A DNA stretch of 64,000 nucleotides. Origin: Ancylobacter rudongensis (GTDB taxonomy: Bacteria; Pseudomonadota; Alphaproteobacteria; Rhizobiales; Xanthobacteraceae). Position numbers and translations under genes: made by a program. The stretch lies in assembly GCF_900100155.1 (NCBI RefSeq), contig NZ_FMTP01000002.1:558001-622000 (forward strand), given 5' to 3'. Each line of letters opens with the position of its first letter. Position 1 is the stretch's first letter. Below are positions 1 through 9,407 of the stretch, one piece after another. The notes under the pieces are model-generated. The model searched no databases and was not told the DNA's origin. It saw nothing but the letters and a program-made list of their open reading frames with translations.

Positions 1-1142
1 ACTGGGTGCTGGAGCAGGTGAAGACGCTGGTCGGCCCGGTGACGCAGGACCTGGTGGTGCAGACCACGCTCGACCCCGCCCTGCAGAGCGCCGCCGACAA
101 GGCGCTGAAGGACGCGCTGGCCAAGTCCGGCAAGAAGCTCGGCGTCGAGCAGGGCGCGCTTGTGGTGATGGACACCGGCGGCGGGGTGCGGGCGCTGGTC
201 GGCGGGCGCTCCTATGAGGAGAGCCAGTACAACCGCGCCGTCACCGCGCGCCGGCAGCCCGGCTCGTCGTTCAAGCCCTTTGTCTATCTCACCGCCATGG
301 AGCGCGGCCTGACGCCCGAGACCGTGCGCGCCGACGCGCCGATCCAGCTCAAGGGCTGGAAGCCGGAGAACTTCTCCCGGGAATATCGCGGCGCGGTGGA
401 CCTCAAGACCGCGCTGGCGCTCTCGCTCAACACCGTCTCCGTGCGGCTGGCGATGGAAGTGGGGCCGGACGAGGTGGCGAAGACCGCCCATCGCCTCGGC
501 ATCAATTCCAAGCTGGAGGCCAACGCCTCCATCGCCCTCGGCACCTCGGAAGTCTCGGTGCTGGAGATGGCGAGCGCCTATGCGCCCTTCGCCAATGGCG
601 GCGTCGGCGTCACCCCGCACATCATCGAGCGGGTGCGCGACAAGAGCGGCACCATCCTCTACGCCTATGCCGAGGCCGGGCGCGGCATGGTGATGGCGCC
701 GCCGCATGTGGCGATGATGAACCGGATGATGCAGGAGGTGCTCGTCACCGGCACCGCCCGCCGCGCCGATCTGCCGGGCTGGCCGGCGGCCGGCAAGACC
801 GGCACCAGCCAGGATTACCGCGACGCCTGGTTCGTCGGCTATACCGGCCGCTTCGTCACCAGCGTCTGGCTCGGCAATGACGATTCCTCGCCGACCAGGA
901 AGGCCGGCGGCTCCGGCCTGCCGGTGGACATCTGGAGCCAGGTGATGAAGGCGGCGCATGCGGGCCAGCCCGTCGTCGCCCTGCCCGGCACCGACAGTGC
1001 CGCCCCCGTCGCCGGCGGCCAGCTGCCGCCGGGTGTGGTGCCGGAGGAGCCGGTCGTCACCGGCGGCCCGCAGCGCGCTCCCGCCGCCCCGCGCCCGAGC
1101 CTCGACAACTGGCTGCTCGACAAGCTGTTCGGCAACGGCTGA
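1..1142 (+). CDS. Penicillin-binding protein 1A family transglycosylase/transpeptidase, C-terminal part (5' end outside window)
   Basis: Class A penicillin-binding protein that cross-links peptidoglycan in the periplasm; only the transpeptidase half is present because the open frame runs off the left edge (first whole codon at base 3). Counting from the GTG at base 6, the three active-site motifs are in order: SSFK with the acylated serine near residue 87, SLN near 140 and KTG near 264. The proline/alanine-rich tail after residue 320 is typical of the family. The glycosyltransferase domain and membrane anchor must lie upstream. Class A assignment rests on the transpeptidase sequence style and family knowledge; PBP1A versus PBP1C cannot be settled from this part. 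Confidence 0.9.
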   Translation, partial: WVLEQVKTLVGPVTQDLVVQTTLDPALQSAADKALKDALAKSGKKLGVEQGALVVMDTGGGVRALVGGRSYEESQYNRAVTARRQPGSSFKPFVYLTAMERGLTPETVRADAPIQLKGWKPENFSREYRGAVDLKTALALSLNTVSVRLAMEVGPDEVAKTAHRLGINSKLEANASIALGTSEVSVLEMASAYAPFANGGVGVTPHIIERVRDKSGTILYAYAEAGRGMVMAPPHVAMMNRMMQEVLVTGTARRADLPGWPAAGKTGTSQDYRDAWFVGYTGRFVTSVWLGNDDSSPTRKAGGSGLPVDIWSQVMKAAHAGQPVVALPGTDSAAPVAGGQLPPGVVPEEPVVTGGPQRAPAAPRPSLDNWLLDKLFGNG

Positions 1143-1158
1143 GGCTGGCCCCTTTCCC

Positions 1159-1193
1159 GTCATCCCGGCCGCGCGCAGCGAGAGCCGGGATCG
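1159..1193. repeat. Spacer hairpin repeat, CATCCCGGCC...GCCGGGATC type
   Basis: Inverted repeat ATCCCGGC (1162-1169) / GCCGGGAT (1184-1191) in the gap between the convergent penicillin-binding protein and YgjP-like genes. Related copies occur at 5365-5452 and, as a half copy, near 28391. It may serve as a bidirectional terminator, though no T-run follows. Confidence 0.6.
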
Positions 1194-1202
1194 TCGGCCG
1201 GA

Positions 1203-1967
1203 CTATTCCGCGCCGTAGCGGTGCAGCCCGGCGCCGTGCGTCTTGAGCCAGGCCTCGGCGGCGTGACGTTCGGGGAACAGCGCGTCCACCGTCGCCCAGA
1301 AGCGGGGCCCGTGGTTCATCTCGCGCCGGTGCGCCACCTCATGGGCGGCGAGATAATCCAGCACCGAGGGCGGGGCGAGGATCAGCCGCCAGGAGAAGGA
1401 CAGCGCCCCGGCGCCGGAGCAGGAACCCCAGCGGCTCGCCGTGTCGCGCAGGGTGACGCGGGCGAGGCTGACGCCGAGCGCGCTTGCATGGCGCTGCGCC
1501 GCCTCCACCAGATCGCGCCGCGCCTCCCGCTTGAGGAAATCGCCCACCCGCCGGGCCACATGCGCGCCGTCGCCGGCGACAAAGAGCGCCGCCTCCCCGT
1601 CCTCGCTGCCGGTCCACACCGTGCCGCGCGCGCCGGGTCGATGAATGATGCGGTGCGGAGTGCCGCGCAGCGGCAGGAGCGCGCCGGGGGCGAAGGCCAC
1701 GCGCTCGGGCAGGCGGGCGAGGCGCACCTCCACCCAGCCGGCATGGCGACGGGCGAAGTCCAGCGCCTCGGGCAGCGTGCCACGCGCCGGAACGGTCAGC
1801 ACCACGTCGCGCGTCGCCGCGCGGACCCGCAGCGTGTAGCGCCGGGCGCGCGGGTTGCGGCGCAGCTGCACTACGACCTCCTCGGCCGTCAGCCGCAGCG
1901 TGAAATGGCCGGGCTCAGGCGCGGCCGGTATCTTGCGTCGGGAGGATTGCAGGGCACGGAACAGCAT
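1203..1967 (-). CDS. YgjP-like (DUF45) zinc metalloprotease family protein
   Basis: 254-residue predicted metal-dependent hydrolase of the YgjP/DUF45 group. The zinc site is visible as HEVAH at residues 209-213, with a third likely ligand in the NHG that follows (about 219). The RWGSC stretch before it is a family hallmark. No signal peptide or membrane segment is seen, so it is probably cytoplasmic. It is convergent with the penicillin-binding protein gene and on the same strand as gcrA, about 100 bp downstream of it. The physiological substrate of this family is not established. Confidence 0.85.
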   Translation of the reverse strand: MLFRALQSSRRKIPAAPEPGHFTLRLTAEEVVVQLRRNPRARRYTLRVRAATRDVVLTVPARGTLPEALDFARRHAGWVEVRLARLPERVAFAPGALLPLRGTPHRIIHRPGARGTVWTGSEDGEAALFVAGDGAHVARRVGDFLKREARRDLVEAAQRHASALGVSLARVTLRDTASRWGSCSGAGALSFSWRLILAPPSVLDYLAAHEVAHRREMNHGPRFWATVDALFPERHAAEAWLKTHGAGLHRYGAE

Positions 1968-2067
1968 GCGGCGACCGGGCCGGGAAAGTTGGTCCCAATT
2001 ATGGCACCGTCTGGCACGCAGGCGCCAGCCCGTCCTTCACCCGCCCATCAGGCGATGCGGGCGCGCC

Positions 2068-2571
2068 TCAGCGCGCCAGGCGCCGCCGGTTGCGGTCCTG
2101 CACCGGCTGGTAGGCGATGCGGGCGTGATAGGCGCAATAGGGCAGCCCGGTCTTGGAGCGGCTGCCGCAATAATGGAAATCGCCCTTGCCGGGATCGCCC
2201 ACCGGCCAGCGGCAGGTGAACTCGGTCAGGTCGAGAATGGTGCAGCGCTCGCCCATCGGGATCACCTTGGCGACCGGGTCGGAAGCGACCTCGGGCTCGG
2301 GCTCCACAACGGCCTCGACAACCGGCGCCAGCGCGGTGTTGCCCTGCACCATCGGCCGCATGACCTGGGCGCTGGTGGCGGGACGCGGCTTGCGCGGGCG
2401 GGGCGCCGGCGACGCGGCAGCCTTGGCGCGGCCGGAAAGGCCAAGCCGATGCACCTTGCCGATGACCGCGTTCCGGGTGACGCCGCCAAGCTCTGCCGCG
2501 ATCTGGCTCGCCGAGAGCCCTTCCGACCAGAGTTTCTTGAGCAGCTCGACGCGCTCGTCCGTCCAGTTCAT
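2068..2571 (-). CDS. gcrA: GcrA cell-cycle transcriptional regulator
   Basis: 167-residue GcrA, the alphaproteobacterial regulator that works with sigma-70 RNA polymerase at promoters carrying CcrM-methylated GANTC sites. The N-terminal helix-turn-helix region (residues 1-45, beginning MNWTDERVELLKKLW) is nearly identical to family members, followed by a proline/alanine-rich linker (about 50-100) and a cysteine-containing C-terminal polymerase-interaction region (about 110-167). The start is fixed by a GGAGG a few bases upstream. It is transcribed away from argD, from which it is separated by about 640 bp. Its presence is one of the strongest taxonomic markers here. Confidence 0.95.
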   Translation of the reverse strand: MNWTDERVELLKKLWSEGLSASQIAAELGGVTRNAVIGKVHRLGLSGRAKAAASPAPRPRKPRPATSAQVMRPMVQGNTALAPVVEAVVEPEPEVASDPVAKVIPMGERCTILDLTEFTCRWPVGDPGKGDFHYCGSRSKTGLPYCAYHARIAYQPVQDRNRRRLAR

Positions 2572-3211
2572 CGCATGGCCTCCTTCGTGCCGACCGGGAG
2601 GCGGAATCCCTCACCCCTCCGGCAAGTCCAACTTGCCGAACCCAACGCCCGCAAACGCCACCAGGGAATTGCCGCCGCACGAGATGTCGTATCTCACTGG
2701 GGGGAGGCTACAATATGCGCGGACTCGGAGCGAGTAGGTTCAGGGCCGAAACGATCGTTTTCCCCAGCTAGAGTCCGCGTTGCAACACTCCCCTGTGAAG
2801 CGGAGTCGCATCAAGCACTTGGCTGGACAGGGCGCCGCGCCACCGGGTACCACTGCGCCGGCCGGCGCATCCGAGACCGGGGAACCGCGCCGTCTCTCGC
2901 CGCTTGTTAGCCGGGAGTGTGGCCCCTCGCCGGTGCCGCGACAAGGCCGGCGCAGCGTTCCCGACCAAAGGCGGATCGGCGCCGGGCCGATCCATCCGCA
3001 CCCCGCTTCCTCGGCAGGACCGCCCCTGCCGCACGCCCATCCGGCCCAGCGGCAATTCGCGCCCCGCCCTGCCGGCCCAATATTGACCACAGGCCTGCAA
3101 TCGCTAGAATTGCCGCCATCGGGTGCCGCCCCCGCAAGGGCGGCACGTTTCGTTTTGGGGCAGGCGCAGACCGATCGGGGGCGCCTCAAGCTTGAGAGAG
3201 GGAGGGGCGCG
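2572..3211. other. Long spacer between divergent gcrA and argD
   Basis: About 640 bp without a convincing gene. Frames that cross it have no family resemblance and no ribosome-binding site. It must hold the promoters of gcrA (left) and argD (right). It contains a perfect 8-bp-arm hairpin in the gcrA leader (2620-2638) and a 12-bp palindrome AAACGATCGTTT at 2749-2760. I cannot identify a riboswitch or a small RNA in it. Confidence 0.5.
2620..2638 (-). promoter_or_regulatory. Hairpin in the gcrA leader
   Basis: Perfect inverted repeat CGGCAAGT / ACTTGCCG with a 3-nt loop, about 50 nt upstream of the gcrA start codon. It would fold in the 5' untranslated region or act as an operator. It is not followed by T residues, so it is not a normal terminator. 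Its function is inference only. Confidence 0.35.
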
Positions 3212-4420
3212 GTGATCACCCCCATCCTGCCGACCTATAATCGTGTCGACCTCGTCTTCGAGCGGGGCGAAGGCGCCTGGCTGTTCACCAGGGACGGCGA
3301 GCGCTATCTCGATTTCACCGCCGGCATCGCGGTGAATGTGCTCGGCCATGCCCATCCCCATCTCGTCGCGGCGCTGACCGAGCAGGCCGGTAAGCTCTGG
3401 CACCTGTCCAATCTCTTCCGCATCGAAGGCGGCGAGCGTCTGGCCGCCCGCCTTGTCGCAGCGACCTTCGCCGACACCATGTTCTTCACCAATTCCGGCG
3501 CGGAAGCGCTGGAATGCGCGATCAAGATGGCGCGCAAGTACCATTCCGCCAATGGCCGGCCCGAGCGCGCCCGCATCATCACCTTCGAGGGTGCCTTCCA
3601 CGGCCGCACGCTGGCCACCATCGCCGCCGGCGGCAACGCGAAATATCTGGAGGGCTTCGGCCCGGCCATGCCCGGCTTCGACCAGGTGCCGTTCGGCGAC
3701 ATCGAGGCGGTGAAGGCGGCGATCGGCCCCGAGACCGGCGCCATCCTCATCGAGCCGGTGCAGGGCGAGGGCGGCGTGCGTTCCGCCTCCTGGGGCTTCC
3801 TGCGCGAACTGCGCGCGCTGTGCGACGAGAACGGGCTGCTGCTGATCCTCGACGAGGTGCAGTGCGGCGTCGGGCGCACCGGCAAGTTCTTCGCCCATGA
3901 ATGGGCCGGCATCACGCCCGATATCATGGCGGTGGCCAAGGGCATTGGCGGCGGTTTCCCGGTCGGCGCCTGCCTCGCCACCCAGGAGGCGGCCAAGGGC
4001 ATGACGGCCGGCACCCATGGCTCGACCTATGGCGGCAACCCGCTGGCGATGAGCGTCGCCAATGCGGTGCTCGACGTGGTGCTGGCCGATGGCTTCATGG
4101 ACCAGGTGCTCGCCACCTCCACCAGGCTGCGCCAGCGCCTGGCCGAGCTGAAGGACCGCCACCCGGCAGTGATCGCCGAGGTGCGCGGCGAGGGCCTGCT
4201 GCTCGGCCTGCGCACCGTGGTGCCGAACACCGAGCTCATCGCCGCCATGCGGGCCGAGGGCATGCTCGCCCCGTCGGCGGCAGATAATGTCGTGCGCCTG
4301 CTGCCGCCGCTGACCATCGGCGAGGCCGAGATCGACGCCGCATTCGAGAAGCTCGACGCCGCCTGCGCGCGGATCGAGCAGGGCCTGAAGGCCGACACCG
4401 CAAAGGGAGCGGCCGCATGA
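3212..4420 (+). CDS. argD: Acetylornithine aminotransferase ArgD
   Basis: PLP-dependent class III aminotransferase that converts N-acetylglutamate semialdehyde to N-acetylornithine in arginine synthesis; it may also serve lysine synthesis. The GTG start at 3212 follows a GGAGGGG ribosome-binding site and gives 402 residues, the usual family length; the frame is open further upstream but that stretch is not family-like. Visible features are the LDEVQ segment (residues 213-217) that contacts the cofactor ring and the catalytic lysine K243 in AVAKGIGGG. The stop overlaps the argF start as ATGA, so the two are translationally coupled. Confidence 0.95.
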   Translation: MITPILPTYNRVDLVFERGEGAWLFTRDGERYLDFTAGIAVNVLGHAHPHLVAALTEQAGKLWHLSNLFRIEGGERLAARLVAATFADTMFFTNSGAEALECAIKMARKYHSANGRPERARIITFEGAFHGRTLATIAAGGNAKYLEGFGPAMPGFDQVPFGDIEAVKAAIGPETGAILIEPVQGEGGVRSASWGFLRELRALCDENGLLLILDEVQCGVGRTGKFFAHEWAGITPDIMAVAKGIGGGFPVGACLATQEAAKGMTAGTHGSTYGGNPLAMSVANAVLDVVLADGFMDQVLATSTRLRQRLAELKDRHPAVIAEVRGEGLLLGLRTVVPNTELIAAMRAEGMLAPSAADNVVRLLPPLTIGEAEIDAAFEKLDAACARIEQGLKADTAKGAAA

Positions 4421-5355
4421 ACGCGATGAACCCGGGCGCCGTGAAGCATTTCCTCGATCTCGACCAGCTGCCGGCCGGCGAGCTGCGCGCGCTGATGGAG
4501 CTGTCGAAAGACCTCAAGAGCCGCCGCCGCGAAGTGGCGCTGGAAAAGCCCTTCGCCGGCAAAGTTCTGGCGATGGTGTTCGACCAGCCCTCCACCCGCA
4601 CGCGCATTTCCTTCGATGTCGCCATGCGCCAGCTCGGCGGCGACACCATCATGCTGACCGGCGCCGAGATGCAGCTCGGGCGCGGCGAGACCATCGCCGA
4701 CACCGCCCGCGTGCTCTCGCGCTATGTCGACGCGATCATGATCCGCATCCTCGACCACGCCGCGCTGGCCGAGCTGGCGGAGCACGCCACCGTGCCCGTC
4801 ATCAACGGCCTGACGCGCGACTCCCATCCCTGCCAGGTGATGGCGGACGTGCTGACCTTCGAGGAGCATCGCGGGCCGATCACGGGTCGCACCGTCGCGT
4901 GGACCGGCGACGCCAACAATGTGCTCGTGTCCTGGGTGCACGCCGCCCAGCGCTTCGACTTCGCGCTGAACGTCGCCACCCCGCCGGAGCTTTCCCCGCG
5001 CCCGGCGCTGGTGAACTGGGTGCGCGAGACCGGCGCCAAGGTGAGCTTCGGCCACGCCGCCGAGGCGGCAGTGGAGGGCGCGGACTGCGTCGTCACCGAC
5101 ACCTGGGTGTCGATGGGCGATGCCGAGGCCGAGCGCCGGCACAATCTGCTCAAGCCCTATCAGGTCAATGGCGCGCTGATGCGCCGGGCCGCCAAGGACG
5201 CGCTGTTCATGCACTGCCTGCCGGCCCATCGCGGCGAGGAAGTCACCGACGAGGTGATGGACGGCCCGCAATCGGTGGTGTTCGACGAGGCGGAGAACCG
5301 GCTGCACGCGCAGAAGGGCATCCTCGCCTGGTGCCTGGAAGGCGCGGTGGCATAG
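4417..5355 (+). CDS. argF: Ornithine carbamoyltransferase ArgF
   Basis: Cytoplasmic enzyme joining carbamoyl phosphate and ornithine to make citrulline, one of the last steps of arginine synthesis. It has 312 residues, normal for the family. The carbamoyl-phosphate motif STRTR lies at residues 59-63, HPCQ at 137-140, an ornithine-loop WVSMGD near 230-235 (usual form DSMG or close variants) and the catalytic HCLP at 266-269. It overlaps argD by 4 bp and is followed by a repeat-rich spacer, then hslO. The argD-argF-hslO order is common in this bacterial order. Confidence 0.96.
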   Translation: MNAMNPGAVKHFLDLDQLPAGELRALMELSKDLKSRRREVALEKPFAGKVLAMVFDQPSTRTRISFDVAMRQLGGDTIMLTGAEMQLGRGETIADTARVLSRYVDAIMIRILDHAALAELAEHATVPVINGLTRDSHPCQVMADVLTFEEHRGPITGRTVAWTGDANNVLVSWVHAAQRFDFALNVATPPELSPRPALVNWVRETGAKVSFGHAAEAAVEGADCVVTDTWVSMGDAEAERRHNLLKPYQVNGALMRRAAKDALFMHCLPAHRGEEVTDEVMDGPQSVVFDEAENRLHAQKGILAWCLEGAVA

Positions 5356-5364
5356 CTTCGGGCC

Positions 5365-5452
5365 GTCATCCCGGCCGAAGCGCAGTTTCGAGCCGGGATC
5401 GCTTTCCATCCTGAAGCCGGTCCCGGATCGGCCTGCGGCCGTCCGGGATGAC
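5365..5452. repeat. Two adjacent spacer hairpin repeats after argF
   Basis: First unit has ATCCCGGC (5368-5375) paired with GCCGGGAT (5392-5399). The second has TCCCGG (5421-5426) paired with CCGGGA (5443-5448) around a GGC/GCC inner stem. Both belong to the same hairpin family seen in other spacers of the window. They probably fold in RNA downstream of argF, but neither is followed by a T-run. Confidence 0.6.
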
Positions 5453-5520
5453 AGCACATGAAGGGGCGTCCTCCGGCCCCCTCGCACATTCCCGGCGGCG
5501 CTCCTATATGGGCGGGCGAC

Positions 5521-6561
5521 ATGACAACACATTCCTCTTCTCCCTCCCCCGCCACCCGTGGCCCCGATCCGCGCGCGGTCGATGACCGCGTCACCCCGTT
5601 CCACATCGACGGGCTCGATGTGCGCGGGCGCGTCGTGCGTCTTGGCAGCAGCCTCGATGCCGTGCTCGCCCATCATGACTATCCCGCCGCGGTCAAGCGC
5701 CTGCTCGGCGAGGCGGTGGCGCTCACCGTGCTGCTCGGCTCGACGCTGAAGATCCAGGGCCGTTTCATCCTGCAGACCCGCACCGACGGGCCGGTCGACC
5801 TGCTGGTGGTGGATTTCACCGCCCCGCAGGATGTGCGCGCCTATGCCCGCTTCGATCTGGAGCGGCTGGAGGCGATGCAGGCCGGCCTGCCCACCGGCGC
5901 CGGCTTCGACAGCGGCGCGCTGCTCGGCCATGGCCATCTCGCCATGACCATCGACCAGGGGCTGAGCGTCAACCGCTACCAGGGCGTCGTCGCGCTGGAA
6001 GGCGGTGGGCTGGAAGCGGCCGCGCACCAGTATTTCACCCAGTCGGAGCAGATCCCCACCCGCGTGCGCCTCGCCGTGGCGGAGGAGATGCACCCGGGCG
6101 GCGCCCCGTCTTCCTGGCGCGCCGGCGGGCTGATGGTGCAGTTCCTGCCCACCGAGGGCGGGCGGGTGCGCCCGGTCGACCTGCATCCCGGCGACGCCCC
6201 GGAAGGCACCGATCTGCCCGAGGCGCAGGAGGACGATTCCTGGGTCGAGACGCTGTCGCTGGTGGCCACGGTGGAGGATGTCGAGCTGGTCGATGCCGAT
6301 CTCTCCAGCGAGCGGCTGCTGTTCCGCCTGTTCCACGAGCGCGGCGTGCGGGTGTTCGAGACCGAGAACGTGGTCGCCAAATGCTCCTGCTCGCGCGAGC
6401 GGGTGATGAACGTGCTCGCCAGCTTCACCCCGGAAGAGCGCACCAGCCTGGTCGAAAACGACAAGATCGGCGTCACCTGCGAGTTCTGCGGCCGCACCTA
6501 CGACTTCAAGGCCGAGGAGATCGTGGACGTAGAGGCCGGCGACGGCGCGGCGCAGGGCTGA
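5521..6561 (+). CDS. hslO: Redox-regulated chaperone Hsp33 (HslO)
   Basis: Cytoplasmic holdase chaperone switched on by oxidative unfolding. From the ATG at 5521 the protein has 346 residues; an in-frame ATG 63 bp upstream would add a GC-rich, family-unlike extension and is not preferred. The C-terminal zinc switch is intact: CxC at residues 288/290 and CxxC at 320/323. The N-terminal domain (about 30-260) carries the usual GHGHLAMTID segment. It follows argF after a repeat-containing spacer and converges with argE. Confidence 0.94.
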   Translation: MTTHSSSPSPATRGPDPRAVDDRVTPFHIDGLDVRGRVVRLGSSLDAVLAHHDYPAAVKRLLGEAVALTVLLGSTLKIQGRFILQTRTDGPVDLLVVDFTAPQDVRAYARFDLERLEAMQAGLPTGAGFDSGALLGHGHLAMTIDQGLSVNRYQGVVALEGGGLEAAAHQYFTQSEQIPTRVRLAVAEEMHPGGAPSSWRAGGLMVQFLPTEGGRVRPVDLHPGDAPEGTDLPEAQEDDSWVETLSLVATVEDVELVDADLSSERLLFRLFHERGVRVFETENVVAKCSCSRERVMNVLASFTPEERTSLVENDKIGVTCEFCGRTYDFKAEEIVDVEAGDGAAQG

Positions 6562-6586
6562 CCCTACCGCGCCTTCGCGTCACCTC

Positions 6587-6611
6587 ATCCCCGGGCGCCG
6601 CCCGGGGATTT
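6587..6611. terminator. Bidirectional terminator-like hairpin between hslO and argE
   Basis: ATCCCCGGGC (6587-6596), 3-nt loop, GCCCGGGGAT (6600-6609), followed by TT on the plus strand. It sits in the 66-bp gap between two convergent genes, where a shared terminator is expected. The T-run is short. Confidence 0.55.
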
Positions 6612-6627
6612 CCGCTAACGGCGCCTC

Positions 6628-7791
6628 CTACCCCACGCACTCCGCGATCAGCCCGGTGAGGAACCGCTCGCAGGCGCGCAGCTGGCTGATTTCGATATAC
6701 TCGTCCGGCTTGTGCGCCTGGTCGATCGAGCCCGGCCCGCAGACGATGGTGGGGATGCCCTGGGCCTGGAAATGCCCGCCCTCGGTGCCATAGGCCACCG
6801 TATAGGTGCGGTTCTGGCCGGCGAGGCGCAGCGCCAGCAGCTCCGCCTCCGAGCCGGTCTGGGGGCTGAGCGGCGGCACCTTGTAGATGAACTCGGTGGT
6901 GATCGCCGCGTCCGGCGCCGTCTCCAGCAGCCCGGGCAGCACCTGCTCGCGGCCGAAGCGCTCGAAGCGCTCCAGCAGCGCGTCCTCGTCGAAGCCCGGC
7001 AGGCCGCGCACATTCCAGCGCAGCGCGCATTGGCGCGGCACGATATTGCCGGCGGTGCCGCCGTTCACGACCGTCACCTGCACCGTGGAACTGGGCGGGT
7101 CGAAGCGGCCTGTGGGGTCGCCGGCCGCGATCAGCTCGGCGCGGATGCGGTCGAGTTCGCCGATCAGCGCGGCGGCGGCGAAGATGGCGTTGGCGCCGAG
7201 CTGCGGCATGGAGGAATGCGCCTCCCGGCCGGTCACGGTGGTGACATAGGCGAGGCCGGATTTGTGCGCGTCCACCACCCGCATCGATGTCGGCTCGCCG
7301 ACGATGCAGGCGCGCGGCAAGGGCAGGTCCACCCCCAGCCGGCGCACCGCCGGCACCACGCCGGTGCAGCCGATTTCCTCGTCATAGGACACCAGCAGAT
7401 GGATCGGCGTCGCCAGCGGCGCCGCCACCATCTGCGGCACCATGGCGAGGCAGCAGGCCAGAAAGCCCTTCATGTCGCAGGCGCCGCGCCCATACACCCG
7501 GTCGCCATCGGGCGTCAGAGTGAAGGGGTCGGTGCTCCAGGGCTGGCCTTCCACCGGCACCACGTCGGAATGGCCGGAGAGGCACACGCCGCCGACACCG
7601 GCCGGGCCGATGGTGGCGAACAGGCTGGCCTTGTCGCCCTCGGGGCTCGGCACGATGACGCTCTCAATGCCGAAGGCGGCGAGGTAGTCGCGCACGAAGG
7701 CGATGAGATCGAGATTGGAATTGCGGCTCGTCGTGTCGAAGGCGACCAGATAGGCCAGAAGTTCCTCGGTCGTCGTAAGTACGGCCAGCAT
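6628..7791 (-). CDS. argE: Acetylornithine deacetylase (ArgE-type, M20 family)
   Basis: Zinc-dependent M20 amidohydrolase expected to release ornithine from N-acetylornithine. Visible metal-site segments are GHSDVVPV with the ligand histidine, RGACDMKG with the bridging aspartate, and the catalytic glutamate pair in YDEEIGCTG. The ATG at 7791 gives 387 residues and has a purine-rich GGGG upstream; an ATG 33 bp further upstream (7824) is possible but has no clear ribosome-binding site. It lies beside argD-argF-hslO on the opposite strand, which supports an arginine role. Succinyl-diaminopimelate desuccinylase is the main alternative; the sequence fits ArgE better. Confidence 0.85.
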   Translation of the reverse strand: MLAVLTTTEELLAYLVAFDTTSRNSNLDLIAFVRDYLAAFGIESVIVPSPEGDKASLFATIGPAGVGGVCLSGHSDVVPVEGQPWSTDPFTLTPDGDRVYGRGACDMKGFLACCLAMVPQMVAAPLATPIHLLVSYDEEIGCTGVVPAVRRLGVDLPLPRACIVGEPTSMRVVDAHKSGLAYVTTVTGREAHSSMPQLGANAIFAAAALIGELDRIRAELIAAGDPTGRFDPPSSTVQVTVVNGGTAGNIVPRQCALRWNVRGLPGFDEDALLERFERFGREQVLPGLLETAPDAAITTEFIYKVPPLSPQTGSEAELLALRLAGQNRTYTVAYGTEGGHFQAQGIPTIVCGPGSIDQAHKPDEYIEISQLRACERFLTGLIAECVG

Positions 7792-7848
7792 GGAGAATCC
7801 CCGTCGCGAAGTGAGCGCCAGCATACCGGCTTATGCTGCAGCGCCCAA

Positions 7849-9300
7849 CTAGCGCCGCCAGAAACTCGGCAGGAAGAGCACAAGAACGGTGAACAGCTCC
7901 AGCCGTCCCACCAGCATGCCCAGCGACAGCAGCCAGATCACGCTGTCCGGTAGGCCGGCGAAGTTCTGCGCCGGCCCCACCACCGGGCCGAGGCCGGGAC
8001 CGACATTCGCCAGCGCGGTGATCGAGGCCGAGAACGACGTGATGAGGTCAAACCCCAGCACGTTGATGGCGATGCCGATCAACAGGAAGGTGGCGAGATA
8101 GAGAAAGGCGAAGGACAGCACCGAGGCGACCACCTCGTCGCCGATCGGCTTGCCGCCATAGAGAACCGGAAACACCCCGTTGGGGTAGATCACGCGCTTG
8201 AGATGCTGCTTCAGCGCCGAGCCGAGAATGGCGATACGAAAGCTCTTCATGCCGCCCGCCGTGGAGCCGGTGCAGGCGCCGAGGAACATCACGACGAAAT
8301 ACAGCGCCTCGGTCGGCGGGCCCCAATTGGTGAAGTCCTTCGCCACGAAGCCGGTGGTGGACATGAGCGACACCACGTTGAACAGCGCGAAGCGCAGCGC
8401 CGTCTCGCCCTCGTTTATGCCGCCCCATACCTGCTGCACGGTGGAAATGATGGCGAACATCGCCACCAGCGACAGGAACAGCCGCACCTCCGGATTGACG
8501 AACAGCCGGCTGAAATCGCCGGCCAGCACCCGCACATACAGCACGAAGGGCAGCGAGCCCGACAGCATGAAGAAGATCGCCGCATATTCGATCGCCGGGC
8601 TGTTGAAATAGCCGATCGAGGCGTCGTGGGTGGAAAAGCCGCCGGTGGAAATGGTCGCCATCGCATGGGCGACGGCGTCGAACACGCTCATGCCGCAGAA
8701 GGCATAGGTCAGCGCGCAGGCAAAGGTGAGGAAGAGATAGGAGGCGAGGATGCCCTTGGCCATCTGCGCCGCGCGCGGCAGCATCTTTTCCGACTTGTCG
8801 GAGGATTCGGCGCGGAACAGCTGCATGCCGCCGATCTGCATCATCGGCAGCAGCGCGATCGCCATGACGATGATGCCGATGCCGCCATACCAGTGCAGGA
8901 AGGCGCGCCAGATCAGCAGGCCGGGCGGGCGGTGGTCGAGGCCGCCAATCACCGTCGCGCCTGTGGTGGTCAGCCCGCTCATCGCCTCGAAATAGGCGTC
9001 GGCCAGCGAGAGGTCGGTCTCCGCCCACATGAACGGGATCGCAGCGAAGGCGGAGAGCAGGACCCAGCTCAGCGTGGTGAGCACAAAGGCCTGGCGCAGC
9101 GACAGCTTCTCCACCTCGCTCGACCGGCCGGCCAGCCACAGCGACAGGCCGACAAACACGGTGATGACGGAGGAGGCGCTATAGGCGAGGAAATCGCCGC
9201 GGCCGGCGACGAGGTCGACCAGCGCCGGAATCATCATCATCGTGCCGAGGATGGCGAGCAAGACGCCGAGAATTGCGGCGATCGGGCGAAAGTCGATCAC
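7849..9300 (-). CDS. trkH: TrkH-family potassium uptake protein
   Basis: Integral inner-membrane potassium-translocating subunit of a Trk system, 483 residues with about ten membrane segments. Four pore-loop-like repeats typical of the family can be seen, for example SGLTTTGATV (about 107), ATISTGGFS (about 216), MSTTGFV (about 312) and ANVGPGLGP (about 436). TrkH normally depends on a cytoplasmic NAD-binding TrkA, which is not encoded nearby. It lies between argE and apaG on the same strand, with gaps of 57 and 107 bp. Confidence 0.92.
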   Translation of the reverse strand: MIDFRPIAAILGVLLAILGTMMMIPALVDLVAGRGDFLAYSASSVITVFVGLSLWLAGRSSEVEKLSLRQAFVLTTLSWVLLSAFAAIPFMWAETDLSLADAYFEAMSGLTTTGATVIGGLDHRPPGLLIWRAFLHWYGGIGIIVMAIALLPMMQIGGMQLFRAESSDKSEKMLPRAAQMAKGILASYLFLTFACALTYAFCGMSVFDAVAHAMATISTGGFSTHDASIGYFNSPAIEYAAIFFMLSGSLPFVLYVRVLAGDFSRLFVNPEVRLFLSLVAMFAIISTVQQVWGGINEGETALRFALFNVVSLMSTTGFVAKDFTNWGPPTEALYFVVMFLGACTGSTAGGMKSFRIAILGSALKQHLKRVIYPNGVFPVLYGGKPIGDEVVASVLSFAFLYLATFLLIGIAINVLGFDLITSFSASITALANVGPGLGPVVGPAQNFAGLPDSVIWLLSLGMLVGRLELFTVLVLFLPSFWRR

Positions 9301-9407
9301 GGGATCAAGAGACCGTTCGGCGCGGCGGGAAGCTCACGGCGTGGAAGCTGGCGCCACCATAGCTGCTTCGCCGCGGCGCCGGAAGCGCCATGCGCGCGGC
9401 CATCCCG

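Noticed and set aside
2604-2820. GANTC methylation sites near gcrA as a cell-cycle signal
   Set aside because: Three sites in about 640 bp is close to what base composition predicts, so no enrichment can be claimed.
2780-3211. N-terminal extension of argD by 144 codons
   Set aside because: No resemblance to the family; the GTG at 3212 has a strong ribosome-binding site and gives the standard length.
4027-6336. Open frame of about 770 codons on the minus strand opposite argD, argF and hslO
   Set aside because: Opposite three certain genes and crosses their spacers; composition is that of a shadow frame.
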